From Platanthera guangdongensis (taxonomy: Eukaryota > Streptophyta > Magnoliopsida > Asparagales > Orchidaceae), in the NCBI GenBank assembly GCA_039583875.1, contig CM077164.1:64129043-64193042 (forward strand): 64,000 nucleotides of DNA, read 5' to 3'. This document shows positions 1-11,969 of this stretch, piece by piece; position 1 is the stretch's first letter, and every line of letters starts with the position of its first letter. The notes beneath the pieces are model-generated. The model did no database searches. It saw only the letters and a list, made by a program, of their open reading frames with translations, and was not told where the DNA came from. Position numbers and translations under genes: made by a program.

Positions 1-2
1 GG

Positions 3-287
3 ATCAGAAACCAGTTAGCCGACTACGACCTTCAGTTCAAGGAAATTCCAATGTACTGTGAATCCTCCAGTGCAATTGCAATTACCAACAATCCGGTATC
101 GCACAGCAGAACGAAGCATATTGAAGTGCGCTACCACTTCATTCGGGAGCACGTGGAGAACAAGGACATCTCTCTCTGTTATGTCCCCACGGACAAGCAG
201 ATTGCAGATATATTCACAAAGCCCTTAGACGAGGCCAAGTTCAGTCTTTTCAAAACTGAATTGGGGATGCTAAACTATGAGGAATGA
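3..287 (+). CDS. Element C0: C-terminal end of copia pol (RNase H), partial
   Basis: This is the last ~94 codons of a Ty1/copia polyprotein whose start lies left of the window. RNase H removes the RNA strand of the RNA/DNA hybrid during reverse transcription. The frame is open from base 3 and ends at TGA 285-287. It shows the usual copia RNase H tail: CESSSAIAI, then [20 protein letters not shown], then the near-invariant ADIFTKPL block. The same blocks occur in the pol genes of elements A and B. Unlike A and B, no extra ORF lies between pol and the 3' LTR; only ~310 bp separate them. The visible part has no stop or frameshift. Confidence 0.93.
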   Translation: MRNQLADYDLQFKEIPMYCESSSAIAITNNPVSHSRTKHIEVRYHFIREHVENKDISLCYVPTDKQIADIFTKPLDEAKFSLFKTELGMLNYEE

Positions 288-596
288 AGACTACAGAAGC
301 TTCAGGCTCGTACAAGAACTGAGGGGGAGCAAGGTACTCAAGTGTGAGCACATATGCAAGAACTGAGGGGGAGCAAGGGGTCAAATGCTACAGACCCCGA
401 TTTGCAAAAGCCGAAAAGGGGGAGATTACCCTCTCGGCTACGGCTACGGCTAAGGTGGCTCCAAAGTTTGCTCTCAAGAAACCGGTACTGGTAATGAATA
501 TCTCTCTTAACTCAACTTCAAGGTTATGATTTTCATTCCCATACGCTTTATTCACCTTAGCTTGTAGGATTTAGGCTTCTTCAAATAGGGTGAGAT
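288..596 (+). promoter_or_regulatory. Element C0: 3' untranslated region with repeated polypurine tracts
   Basis: Three purine runs containing GGGGGAG lie at about 320-335, 363-380 and 411-424, and a degenerate copy (AAATAGGGTGAGA) directly abuts the 3' LTR. The polypurine tract primes plus-strand DNA synthesis. Several tracts upstream of the 3' LTR is a reported Sirevirus trait (known of the group); the tracts themselves are seen here. The tract next to the LTR is interrupted by a T compared with the D element (AAATAGGGGGAGAT). Confidence 0.7.
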
Positions 597-2234
597 TGTT
601 GGGTATTGTATCCACAACGTACCTGATTTGAAGAAGCCCCTGAACAAGCTAAGGTAAATAGGCAATGTTTTTGACAAAATATTTCAAGTTGTGCTTGCAG
701 TTATTCCACGCTAAGTGCACACCAATGTCAGGGTGCAGTAGGTCAATATACACGGGACTACACGACATAATCCCTCGTTGAGCAGATCAGTGTGTTGGCC
801 TACGTGTACTTTCTCTATTGTAGTGCACTTACTTTCAAGTACATGGCTGTGTTTATGCAAGAGCAGACAAGGAGCAAGGATGAGTCAAAGAGCAACTCAG
901 AGGCGTAAGATGAAAAAACATCTAAGTAAGAATCGACGAGAATCACCAAGTGATTCTCGCCGATTCGGCGAGAATCACTAGTGATTCTCGCCGAATTGTC
1001 AAGAATCACTGGCTGATTCTCGCCGGCTAAATCAAAGTGCTATCAAGTCAAATTCGACGAGAATCACGTTGTGATTCTCGACGGATCGACGAGAATCACT
1101 TTGTGATTCTCGACGGATCGACGAGAATCACTTTGTGATTCTCGACGGATCGTCGAGAATCACTTTGTGATTCTCGCCGAATCGTCGAGAATCACCCTTG
1201 ATTCTCGACGATTCGACGAGAATCACAGGTGATTCTCGCCGATTTTTCCTTGGGCAATTTCCTGGAAACCGCTGGACCGGATTCTGCCGCTGGCACTATT
1301 TTGAACCGGATTTTGGGATTCTTCTTGTGGGACCTACAACGGTCATCTTGAAGTTGTCTACAGTATAAATACAAGGTATTTTTGAACAGTAGCAAGACAC
1401 ACACAGAAAGAAGCCGAGCCGATCTTAACCTAAAATCGCGAAACTGCTCCGCCGCCGCCGTCGCCGCTCGCGCTAGTTGGTCGCCGCTTTTGATCGAGAT
1501 TTCTTCCTGATCTTCCGGCGACAGAAGCTTAGCCAAGCTTAGAGTCTCACGCGTCTATCCAGAGATCCCTTGTCTCTCGATTTGTTGATCGGGAAAAACT
1601 TCCCCGTCCGAATCGATCGAGACGACTGATCCTAGAGTGACAGTTGGTAGACCTAGCTTGCTTCGCTACGAAGTTTGGATCTCCAGAGTACAGCAGCCGC
1701 ACATCGTAGTCGCCGCCGATCCCGTGAACATAGCCGCCGCCCATCTTGCCGCCGCCGGTTCCGGGGAGATCCTCTCCAAGAGAGATCTAGGGTTGTGGAC
1801 TCTTTGTGGACTTCAAGAACACGTCGTCAACGAAGAGGGACACCTTATTCTCCAAACGTAGTTTGTATCTTTTGTACATTCTAGTTTTACTTTTGTTGTA
1901 AAGGAACGTAGGTTCCTAGTTGTAAGTGTTGGGTGCAACCCGTGTTGTGGGAGTGTTGACTCCTACGTGTGGAAGGGTTCCTTCCGATAGTGCAAGGATT
2001 GGATTTCAATCCTGTTGGTGAAGAGACCGAGTCGTCCCGTGTTGGGAGATAGGTCGAAGGGGGAAAGTGGATGTACCCAAATCGGGGAACCACTATAAAT
2101 AGTTTGTGTATTATGTGTGCTGTGCTGTTTATTTTTATTGTGCAGGTACAATTTTAAATTCCGCATAAACGCTGCACGTCACCTATTCCCCCCCCCCCCA
2201 TAGGTGAAGATAGTTGACACTAGGTGGACTTTCA
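597..2234 (+). mobile_element. Element C0: 3' LTR (Sirevirus-like copia)
   Basis: The LTR starts TGTTGGGTATTGTATCC and ends GGTGGACTTTCA. It is clearly related to the LTRs of element D (32622-34195 and 51768-53357) through its whole length, so C0 and D are sister families. U3 holds a palindrome array (928-1240) followed by a TATA box (TATAAATA, 1364-1371). A run of 12 C sits near the 3' end between CACCTAT and ATAGGTG, which can pair as a small hairpin. Short ORFs inside it (for example 1192-1536) look like chance. The 5' LTR is outside the window, so target duplication cannot be checked; the right flank is GCAAC. Confidence 0.9.
928..1240. repeat. Palindrome array in the U3 of C0
   Basis: About nine copies of a ~30 bp inverted unit: TCGACGAGAATCAC, a 2-5 base centre, then GTGATTCTCGACGA or GTGATTCTCGCCGA. 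The copy at 963-996 is a perfect 34 bp palindrome centred on CACTAGTG. The array stops ~124 bp before the TATA box. The same unit builds the arrays in both LTRs of D. Confidence 0.9.
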
Positions 2235-2974
2235 GCAACAGGACAGCAACCAAACCGCAGGTGAGAAACCACCAGGCCTCCCGGACTGTAACCCGCCAGA
2301 GACAGACCGCCAGACCTCCCTGTCTCTAATCTACAACAGGGTCTAATGCCCAGAACAGCCGCCTTGCGGTAACATTATCACACGGGCTAACCTGTACCAC
2401 AAGAGGCCTATCATGCCGGCTATAGTCAATATCAACCAAATGACAACCCAACCAAAGTATAATATAGAAGCCAATCCATAAATAAGCATAATAAGTCCAA
2501 AAGTACATCAAGACAAGAAGCTACAACAAACTTCTAAAGTATCAGAGTCCAACAAAACATGCCCAAAGGGGCTACATCAAAACCTCTCAAAACTCGCATC
2601 GGTGACTGACGGTAACGACGACACCGTCCCTTCAGGCCCTATCGTCCTGGCCTGGCTGTCATGCTGCGTAGTCTGCGACTGCTCTACGTACGAGGTTTCC
2701 TCCTAAAAAGAAAGACGTAACAATCGTTAGTCAAAAAGACTAAGTGGTTTTCACATCCACTCCCCCGGCGACTCCTCGGCACCGGGCGGAGAAAGTAATC
2801 AAGGTACAATATATAATAAGTAATATAAGTAGGTACAAGTACGTGGATTAAGTGCACATATCGGGAGAAGTAATAGAAGGAATATATAACATGATTAATA
2901 GTAGTCTACTCTAGCAATTCTACACAAGCTATATCAATCCATCAAATATATAAATCTAAAAACAGGAAGGTAAC

Positions 2975-3074
2975 TTAACTTATAAGGATGCTCATACAAG
3001 CTTATAAGTTAAAGATCGGTTTAACATAAAGTAACTCATCGTATAGGAGTGTCCATACAAACTTATACGATGAG
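2975..3074. repeat. Twin stem-loops in the G1 LTR
   Basis: The first hairpin pairs TTAACTTATAAG (2975-2986) with CTTATAAGTTAA (3001-3012). The second pairs CTCATCGTATA (3035-3045) with TATACGATGAG (3064-3074). Both loops end in CATACAA. Degenerate versions are in the other LTR at about 23050-23155, where the second stem has lost some pairing. Confidence 0.75.
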
Positions 3075-4768
3075 GATCTTGTTATGTAATGTATTGTAAT
3101 GGTATGTATACAATGCAATGACTCACCCATGATCATGCACATGCAATCGCTATGTCGACACATACTTGAAGTTCTCACTTTTCGAGCAGGTAGCTAACCT
3201 CTCAAGCGTCAACCGTCGTGGCCAGGCGGTGATAGTAGAGCGGGATTCTCTACTACTAAGCGGGGATCCACACTACCTCCCTTAGGCCTCCGTACATCTC
3301 AATGCTAAGAACATAACAGCGGAGCTCACATGCGTACTATGACTCAGTGGGAGTCTTGGGTAGATGTGTACCGAGAACCAAGCCCCAATCTGGCCTATAT
3401 TGTGACCCGGAAGGAGCCTAGGAAAAAGCACGAGTACCAAGCCCAACCGTTTACTTGGCACAGATGGAGCCTCGGGAAATGAGAATCGAGGACCAAGCCC
3501 AACTGCCCAAGGTCTAACTGTCAGCTCCTGTCAGTGTGACGAATGGCGAGCCTGTAGACCTGCCACACTATCCTTAACCCAGGTTTACGACACCGCGTGT
3601 CGACTCACACTGCATTCAATTTCACATTATCGTGGCACGAAAGGAGCCTCGTGAATGAACACCGAGGACCAAGCCCAACTGTCCATTTATATCACTTCTC
3701 AACACTATCTAAACCAGTGCGATCAACACCCGCACTTACATCCTTTCACAATGCAACCCGTAGGGAGACACCACTCTAAGCATTGGACTACTAAATTCAT
3801 TTTGTTAAACAATTATTTACATGGCCATAGATTAGCATCCTACATTTTATTTCCAAATGATTTCAACACATTATTAATCATGATACGCATTTCTTTTTGT
3901 TCACCAATTTCTACCAAATCGTTTCGTTTAAGTACGCTTCACATCACAGGTCATTTACGTGGGAAAACATTCCTCAAACTTCGTCATGCATTGAACTATG
4001 ATGGTTGACATAACAGAATTCACCCAACCTCAATGTCAATTTGTTCTATTGTCTCTACCGAGTCCAAATCCGATTCTACACCAACCCCAGAATTTTAGGT
4101 GGAGAACACCTTTTGGACAACGACTTCGACCAGAGATTTTCGAGGCTAAAGGAATCCGGTGAAGGCGTGTAACTCGTTGGAAAGTCTTTCCATGAGTTAC
4201 AACTTTCATGTTCAGACCATAACCCAGATCCGAGAATAACACACTTGAAATCAGCTTTAAAGTTCGCTGCGTACAGAACACAATTTCTGCACGCTTATTT
4301 TGTCAGCCGTCAACTTTCGTTCAGACTTTCCTGTGGATACAGACTTCGCTTGAAGTCGTGCAACACTTGTTGGAAAGGTATTTTCAAGGACTTCGACTTT
4401 CATGTTTTGTCAAAAGCCCAGTTCTGGTCATATCACACTTGAAAATGGCCAAGAAGATCATTGCGTGCAGAACACAGATTCTGCATGCATCTTAAGGCGG
4501 AATGAACTACAATGGTTCATCTTCCTCCTCAAGCCAATTTCCCCAAATCACATCCAGACTTCCTCCTCCCTTATTCACCCTTAAAAGGCCACTTTTCTTC
4601 ACGAAACCATCCTCCATCATCACATAGAAAGAGGGAGAGGTTGAAGACTTCTAAATCCTAGAACACAAGTCCTAACATGGCCTTTCCTAGGAAACTTCTT
4701 ATCTCCAATATAGACTCTCTTGAGTCGATATCTCTCCTAGGAAATAACTAAAGATCTAGCACCAAGGG

Positions 4769-6184
4769 TGTTGGAACCCTTGTTTGGATTTGTGCTAGGT
4801 TCACTCTTACGATGTCTTGACCCCCATGTATAGCCTGGGTCCTTATCTACTCTTAGTTAGATCCTTTTAGGTCAGGATTGTGCATACCAGCATTACAGTG
4901 GACTCATACTTAGATTCAGAAAGATTTTATGGATTATCTATATCAATTCGACTATAGTCGAACCCAGCTCGACGATCCTCGATCTCCCATCGACAATCTC
5001 AGAGTCCTCTACTCTGAACTGAGCTCGACGATCTACGAGTTCAGGTCGATGATCTCGTGCTTCTCAGCAGTTATCTCAGATCTACGATAGTTATTCTTAG
5101 GTCGACGATCTCTTAACCCAGTTCGACGATCTCTGAGCCAAGCTATACGATTTTATGTTGCCTTCAGTTATCAGTTCTCTCAGATCGGTCATAAGTATTT
5201 ATTTTGGTTATGATAAATTATTTTAAGGCAAATATATTCTGATAATTAATGCTGACATTCTTAAGGTTGATAGCCATATTTCTTGAAGCATTAATTATGG
5301 TATTCACAGAATATTCTGTAAAGACTGTTATGGAAGTGCATTTATGATTGCCAAACATTCCAGCCGTTTGGGCTCCTAAATTCTTGCAGAGAATTAAGTA
5401 CTGTCTTGGGAATTCAAATTCATGCTGTTGGTCATTCCGATTAAATAAGAGAACTCAAAAAGAAAGAGACAACAAGAATCACTGAGACAGTCAGTCAGAA
5501 AACAATCTTTTTGCTCTCAAGGTCTCTTGCATTGCTAAAATAAGGAAGAAGAAGAACTTGTTCAACACACAATTCTCTCTAGTCTTCTTCTTTCTTCAGG
5601 CTTCAAAAATCTACAGAGAGATCAAATCAACATTAATCTGAAGACCTACACCCTGGACAAAGCTTCCATCTTCCTGAATCCACTCAATATCTCAGGGGGA
5701 GCTTTGACATCATCAAATCCACATAGTCTTCTCATTGTGTTTGAGAAAGAGAAGACTGTCATCTACTTTTCTTTAACCTCTCTTATACAGGGTTATTACT
5801 CCCTTCAAAAGTGAACTCCTTAGTGATAGGGCACCTGATCAAAAACCTATTGGTTTTTAGGCACCTGATCAAAAGCCTGAAGGGTTTCTAGATCTACCTG
5901 AAGCAGATCTTGTGGTGATAGGGCACCTGATCAAAAACCTAAGTAGATTACTACCAAAGTGGTAGAAGAGTGGATGTACCCAGATTTGGGGAACCACTAT
6001 AAAATTTCTTGTGTCGTCTGGTTGCCTTGTGTTTTCTTTTTGTATTGTGCTGTGATACTTTTATGTGTTTTTCCCTCTTTCATATAAGTATCAATATTTT
6101 AATTCCGCAATAAATCTAAAAAATATATTTTTTAAACTCTATTCACCCCCCTCTAGAGTAAATTCTATTTATCCCTCACTTTCA
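4769..6184 (+). repeat. Element A: 5' LTR
   Basis: A 1416 bp LTR starting TGTTGGAACCCTTG and ending CTCACTTTCA; the 3' copy is 15227-16641 (1415 bp). It contains TCGACGATC-type palindromic units at about 4965-5150 in U3. The end carries the copia-typical TTCACCCCCCTCTAG. Confidence 0.95.
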
Positions 6185-6186
6185 AT

Positions 6187-6197
6187 TGGTATCAGAG
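6187..6197 (+). promoter_or_regulatory. Element A: primer binding site
   Basis: TGGTATCAGAG lies two bases after the 5' LTR end. It matches the complement of the 3' end of plant initiator tRNA-Met, the usual minus-strand primer for copia elements. Confidence 0.85.
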
Positions 6198-6284
6198 GGC
6201 GTGTTTTTAAGGTTGTACAGGCTAACACCTGAACCTAAGATCTTTGATAGATATCTGTTTACTCTACTGTTTTTTTGTTATACC

Positions 6285-8383
6285 ATGACACAGTACAAGG
6301 ATTTTGCAAGCACCAGACCTCCAGTTTGCAACTTGCAAAAGTTTGGAATCTGGAAGGCAAGAATCAGGCTTTATATGAATTCTATTGATGAAGACATTTT
6401 TGGTTCTATCTTAACAGGAGTACCTTCACCACTAGCTGTCCTTCCAAGTACTTCCACAAACATGACTGCAGTACCTCCTCCAGACTACAATGATGCATAC
6501 AAGAAAGCAAAGATTGCTGATGCAAAAGCCATCAACATACTGGCACAAACAATGTCTGATGATATATTTCAGAAAGAAGCTGAATGTGAATCAGCTAAGG
6601 CCATCTGGGATTCCTTAAACCAGATGGTTACAAGATCAACAGATGAAAGGAAGGACAGGAAAGCTCATCTCATCTCCAGTATGAGAATTTTAATAAGGAA
6701 GAAACTGAGCAAGTTTCTGAGATGTACAATAGACTCAGTATCATTGTTAATGAGCTGAAAAATCTTGACAAAGACATCTCAGTCACAGAAATAAATGACA
6801 AGATTCTCATGTGCTTCCCCGGCTCATGGGACACTAGAATCTGGCCTATCAGAGAGACCAGAAACACACATGAGATGACTACAGAATCAGTCTTAGGAAA
6901 GATGAAATCCTATGAACAGCTGCTGAAGACAAGAGAAGCTGAGCAACAAAAGATTGCTACACCAACTAGGAAGGAGCAGAATATAGCCTTCAAAGCTTCA
7001 AAAGAATCAGAAACTTCTCCATCAAATGAAGAGTTGATGAGTCTCTTTGCAAAGAGATTCTTCAAGATGGGGAGAAAAGAATTCAGAAGGAAATCATCAA
7101 GGAGTGATGATAAACCAAGGTATGACAAAACCCCTTCTAAAGAGATTATCTATTTTGGTTGCAGGAAACCTGGACATATTCTTCCAGAATGTCCAGAAAA
7201 CAAGCATAAGGAAAGAAGAAAGGAGAAAGACTCCAAGAAGCACTCCAGCAAACCATCCTCCTACAAGCACAAGAAGAAGGAGAGAGGGTTTGTTGCAGAA
7301 ATATGGAGTGACACTGAAGAATCGTCTTCCTCTAGTTCTAGTGAAGATGAAGAAGAAGCAAAGGCCAAAGAAATTTTCTTAATGGCCATCAATGCTTCAG
7401 GGCATGTCTCAGAAGAAGGAGAATCTGAAGAATGTTCAGATTGTGATCAGTTATTGGAAGACTTTGACTTTACCTTTGAAGATTTTAAAAATGACTTTAA
7501 ATCTATGTGTAGTGATCTGATTAGATCTGAGAAGGAAATCAAACTTATCAGAGATAAACAATTTAATGATGATAGCTTAGTATCAGAAAACATTAAATTG
7601 AAAAATTAAATAGACATGTATAGTGAACAAATCACTTTTCTGAAAGTTAAATTAAGTAAAGCAAAACAGGTAGAGGAATCACTGAATGGAAGAAGCAAAC
7701 TGCTAGTAGAAATTACCAGCACACTTAATGCTAGACTTAATAGAAGTAAGTTAGGATTAGGTGCATCATCCAGTGAACCACCAATTATTCAGAAAAATCA
7801 CCTTTCACAACCTATAAAGTTTATTTCAAATAAGGGTAAGAAGAATACAAAACAAATTAAAACAGTTAATAATGTTTTAAAACAAGTTGAGATAAATAAA
7901 GAAAAACAAAAAGCTAAGTTTGAACAAAAATCGTCGAACCAAGATCGACGATCTCAGTATTATACGTCGAACGACGATCGACGGTCTCAGAACCTAGAGC
8001 TTGAGCCTAAACACTCTGCAAACGGGGATGGACGATATCATTATGTATCGTCAAACAGAGAGCGACGATCGTGGAACCCAGATAATAACCACTATTATTC
8101 TGAGAACCAAGATCGACGATATCAATGCTGGTCGTCGAACGCAGATCGACGATCTCAACTAAAATCATCGAACTCAAAACAATTTCATCAAAACTATAAT
8201 TTCAACAAAAATTTCAATAAGAATTCTAACTCTAAATCTTTTCATCCCTTAACTTACTGGATAATACCACCTAGGAGATTTCATCCCTTAGGTTATAAAA
8301 GTCAACCTAAATACTCTTATATTTCAAGTTTTAAGTATGAAAAGAAGCCAGGACCCAAGGTTACCTGGGTCCAAAATAGATAA
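6285..8383 (+). pseudogene. Element A: gag (capsid-nucleocapsid), broken
   Basis: Start chosen at 6285 (MTQYKDFASTRPP), which matches the gag start in element B. An N-terminal UBN2-type capsid region (WKARIRLYMNSIDEDIF ... AIWDSL) is followed by a nucleocapsid zinc knuckle near 7150, an acidic Ser-rich stretch, and a C-terminal run of DRRSQ/SSN repeats encoded by the palindromic motif (7925-8175). It ends in a short KVTWVQNR tail. Breaks: a one-base frameshift near 6680, a TAA at 7607-7609 in the continuing frame, and loss of the first Cys of the CCHC knuckle (YFGCRKPGHILPEC; B has Cys there), a TGT-to-TAT change. Gag would bind the RNA and form particles in the cytoplasm. Confidence 0.9.
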
Positions 8384-8400
8384 GTTATTTTTTCTTACAG

Positions 8401-11400
8401 ATAAAGACCTATCCTACCATACAGGATAAGTGGTATTTGGACAGTGGGTGTTCCAAGCACATGACATGAAACAAGGCCAATCTAAGTAACTATAAGGCAA
8501 AGCTAGGTCCAAAGGTTATATTTGGAGACTCAAGCTTTGGTCAGACAGAAGGCTATGGAGAATTTACACTTAGAGCTGTCACTTTCAGGAAAGTGGCATA
8601 TGTAAGTGGCCTGAAACATAACTTGATATCCATAGGTCAGCTATGTGATGCAGGTTATGAGGTATGTTTTACTGAATCTAAATGCAATATTTCTTTAAAC
8701 AACAATACTGTGTTATCAGGTATTAGGTTAGACAATATTTATTTAGTTGATTTTAATTCTGCTTGTTCAGAAATCTGTTTGTTTAACCAGGTTAGCAATA
8801 ATAATACATTATGACATAAAAAGCTAGGACATGTAAATCTTAGAAACAATGCTAGGTTATCTAGGGACAACCTTGTTAGAGGATTGCCCTCTTGCCCCTA
8901 CAAGAAGGAAAGCTTTTGCAAGGCTTGTCAAGAAGGCATGCAAACTAAAAATAGTTTTAAATCAGTTAATAAGAGTGATTCACCTAGGATTTTGTATCTG
9001 CTTCATTTGGACCTTTTTGGACCAATTGTTATACAAAGCCTGAGAGGGAAGTTCTATACTTTAGTTATTGTAGATGACTTCTCTAGGTTCTCTTGGGTTT
9101 TCTTCTTGAGAAACAAGTCTGACAATTTCAAAGTTCTTACAGACTTTCTAAAATGCATAAAGATTGAGTACTCTACTACAGTTGTATTGATCAGAAGTGA
9201 GCATGACACTGAGTTCGAATCTCTTCCTATGCAAGAATTCTGTGAGAAGGAAGGTATCAGGCACTGCTTCTCTGCTCCCAGAACTCCTCAACAAAATGGG
9301 GTAGTTGAAAGAAAAAATAGAACACTCATTGAAACTACAGGTACATTGCTTGTTGATGCTCACATGCCTCTATCCTACTGGGCAGAAGCTGTAAGCATAG
9401 CAAATTATGTCCTGAATAGAAGTTTGATACACAAACTTAAAGGCAAGACTTCCTATGAATTACTCAAAGGGAAGAAACCTAAAATAGAACACTTTAGAAT
9501 TTTTGGTTGTATCAGTTATATACATAATAACAACAAATATTATCTTAGAAAGTTTGAAGCCAAAGCTACAATGAGAATCTTTCTAGGATATTCCCAAGTT
9601 AGCAAGACATATAGGGTTCTCAATAAATCATCCTTGAAAATTGAAGAATCTATACATGTTACATTTGATGAAGCTAATATGTTTTACAAGGCGAAGGAAG
9701 CTTCTACCAGTAATTATTTGCAGGTACCAAGTCTATGTAAAAAGCTGGATGACTTAAATCTCACCCAGAAGGTGATATCTCATCCCTCACCACAAGCAAA
9801 TGAAGACAGTGAAAAAGTCACTATGGAAGAAACAGAACTTCCACCAACAGCAGAAGTAATTCCATAAGAGGAATTCACTCCAATTGATGTTGCTGAACCA
9901 ACTCCACCATCTGATTTTGTCACACTTAGGGATCACCCTAGATCCCAAGTAATAGGAGACATGTCAGCAGGTGTACAGACAAGGCATCAGCTCAACCATG
10001 ATGTGATGCATGCTTGTTTTCTCTCTCAAATTGAGCCTCAATCTATAACTGATGCTAAGCAAGATCCCCATTAGATCATTGCAATGCAAGAGGAACTAAA
10101 TCAATTCGAGAGATGTAGAGTTTGGGACTTGGTTCCAAGGCCTAAAGGCTATCCAGTAATTGGAACTAAGTGGATTTTCAGGAATAAGCTTGATGCCCAA
10201 GGTGTGATTGTGAGGAACAAGGCTAGGCTTGTTGCTCAAGGATATAAACAAGAGGAAGGAATTGACTATGATCAGACCTTTGCTCCAGTTGTCAGGATAG
10301 AAGCTATAAGGATTTTTCTGGCCTATGCTGCATTCAAAGAGTTCACAGTGTATCAGATGGATGTCAAAAGTGCATTCTTAAATGGAGAACTTAAAAAAGA
10401 AGTCTATGTTGAACAACCTCCAGGTTTTGTTTCTCCAACTCATCCCTCGTATGTTTTCAAACTGCATAAGGCTCTGTATGGTTTAAAGCAAGCTCCAAGA
10501 GCTTGGTATGAGACTTTAGCCAGCTTTCTTTTAGGGCATGGTTTTTCTAGAGGAATGGTAAATAAAACCCTTTTTATAAAATTGCATCATGATAAAATTT
10601 TATTAGTACAAATATATGTAGATGATATTATATTTAGTTCCACTGATCCCAAATTATGCAAGAGATTTTCTAATCTAATACATTCCAAATTTGAGATGAG
10701 CAGCATGGGAGAGTTATCTTATTTCCTTGGTCTCCAAGTGAAATAATCTCCTGATGGTATCTTCATTTCCCAATCTAAATATGTTAATGAGCTTATTAAG
10801 AAGTTTGGGATGGCTGATGCATCTTCTATGAAGATTCCCATGGCTGCCAATGTTGTATTAGACACTGATGAACATGGAAAACCTGTTGATCAGACCACGT
10901 ATAGGGCCATTGTTAGATCCCTACTATATCTAACAGCAAGCAGACCAGATATTATGTTTGCTACATGTTTATGTGCTAGGTTCCAGGTGAACCCTAAATA
11001 ATCCCATCTTATTTTTATAAAAAGGATTTTAAGATATATAAAGTGTTGTCCTAATCTAGTACTCTGGTATCCAACAGAGTCAGCATTTGAGTTGACTGGA
11101 TTTTCAGATGCTGACTATGCTGGATGTAGAGTGGACAGAAAAAGCACTTCAGGAACTTGCTAGTTCTTTGGTGATAGACTTGTGTCCTGGTTTTGCAAGA
11201 AGCAAACCTCTGTATCAACATCTACTGTTGAATCTGAATATATGGCTGCTGGCAGTTACTGTTCACAGATTTTGTGAATACAAAACCAACTCTTAGATTA
11301 TGGTTTCAATCTAAATAATTCAACCATCTTCTGTGATAATACTAGTGCTATATCTATAGCACATAATCCAGTGCATCATTCTAAAACAAAGCATATAGAT

Positions 11401-11556
11401 ATAAGGCATTATTTCATTAGAGATAATGTAGATAAAAAGAAAATTAATCTAGACTTTATCTCCACTGATTTTCAAAGAGCAGATATTTTCACCAAACCCC
11501 TTGATGAAAAGAAGCACCTGTTCTTCCTGAATCAGCTTGGAATGATCAATGGGTAG
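8401..11556 (+). pseudogene. Element A: pol (protease, integrase, RT, RNase H), eight stops
   Basis: One reading frame runs the whole length without a frameshift. Aspartic protease active site LDSGCSKHMT is at about 8434-8466. Integrase follows, with a GAG-pre-integrase region, DLFGPI, DDFSRF, and the core block SAPRTPQQNGVVERKNRT at ~9270-9325. RT has [34 protein letters not shown] and the catalytic YVDDIIF at ~10615-10635. RNase H has [17 protein letters not shown] and the end block [10 protein letters not shown]. In-frame stops are at 8467, 8812, 9865, 10072, 10744, 10999, 11161 and 11275. By comparison with B, five of the seven that can be judged come from TGG or CAG/CAA codons. The polyprotein would cut, copy and insert the element DNA. 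Confidence 0.93.
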
Positions 11557-11969
11557 GATTAATTTAATTTGTGTCTTCAGTTTTTGGATCTGTTCCTAAA
11601 TCGTCGAACGGAGATCGACGATCATCGAACAGCTCTTGAGCTAAATCGTCGACCTGAGTTTGACGACAGCTCTGTGTGAAGACAAAAATCGTCGATCAGA
11701 GATCGACGACTTTGCTTTAGTAAATTAATCGTCGAGCTATGCTCGACTATCAATTTTCGACTGAGATCAGAGACCAAGGATATTATTTGTTCATAAATTA
11801 ATCTTTGACCTAAGATCGACGTTTGGTTTGATTTTGTCGTCGGACAGAGATCGTCTTTTCATATTCCAAAAACTTATATGTAGGTTTCTCTTCGATCTCT
11901 GTCCCGCGCTTTCATATTCTATTTTCCCTTTGCCCTTGATCTCTTCTCTCTTGAGTCTATAGATCTTCC
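11557..11969 (+). promoter_or_regulatory. Element A: pol-ORF3 spacer with palindrome array and TATA-like box
   Basis: This spacer holds repeated ATCGTCGA / TCGACGAT units (about 11598-11870), the same motif as in the LTR U3 and in gag. It is followed by TTATATG (11873-11879) and ~90 bp of pyrimidine-rich, UTR-like sequence before the ORF3 ATG at 11970. Element B has the same order. An internal promoter for ORF3 is my inference. Confidence 0.55.

Noticed and set aside
6187..6197. tRNA gene at the primer sites.
   Set aside because: Only the 11-14 bases complementary to the tRNA 3' end are present; no cloverleaf can be formed.
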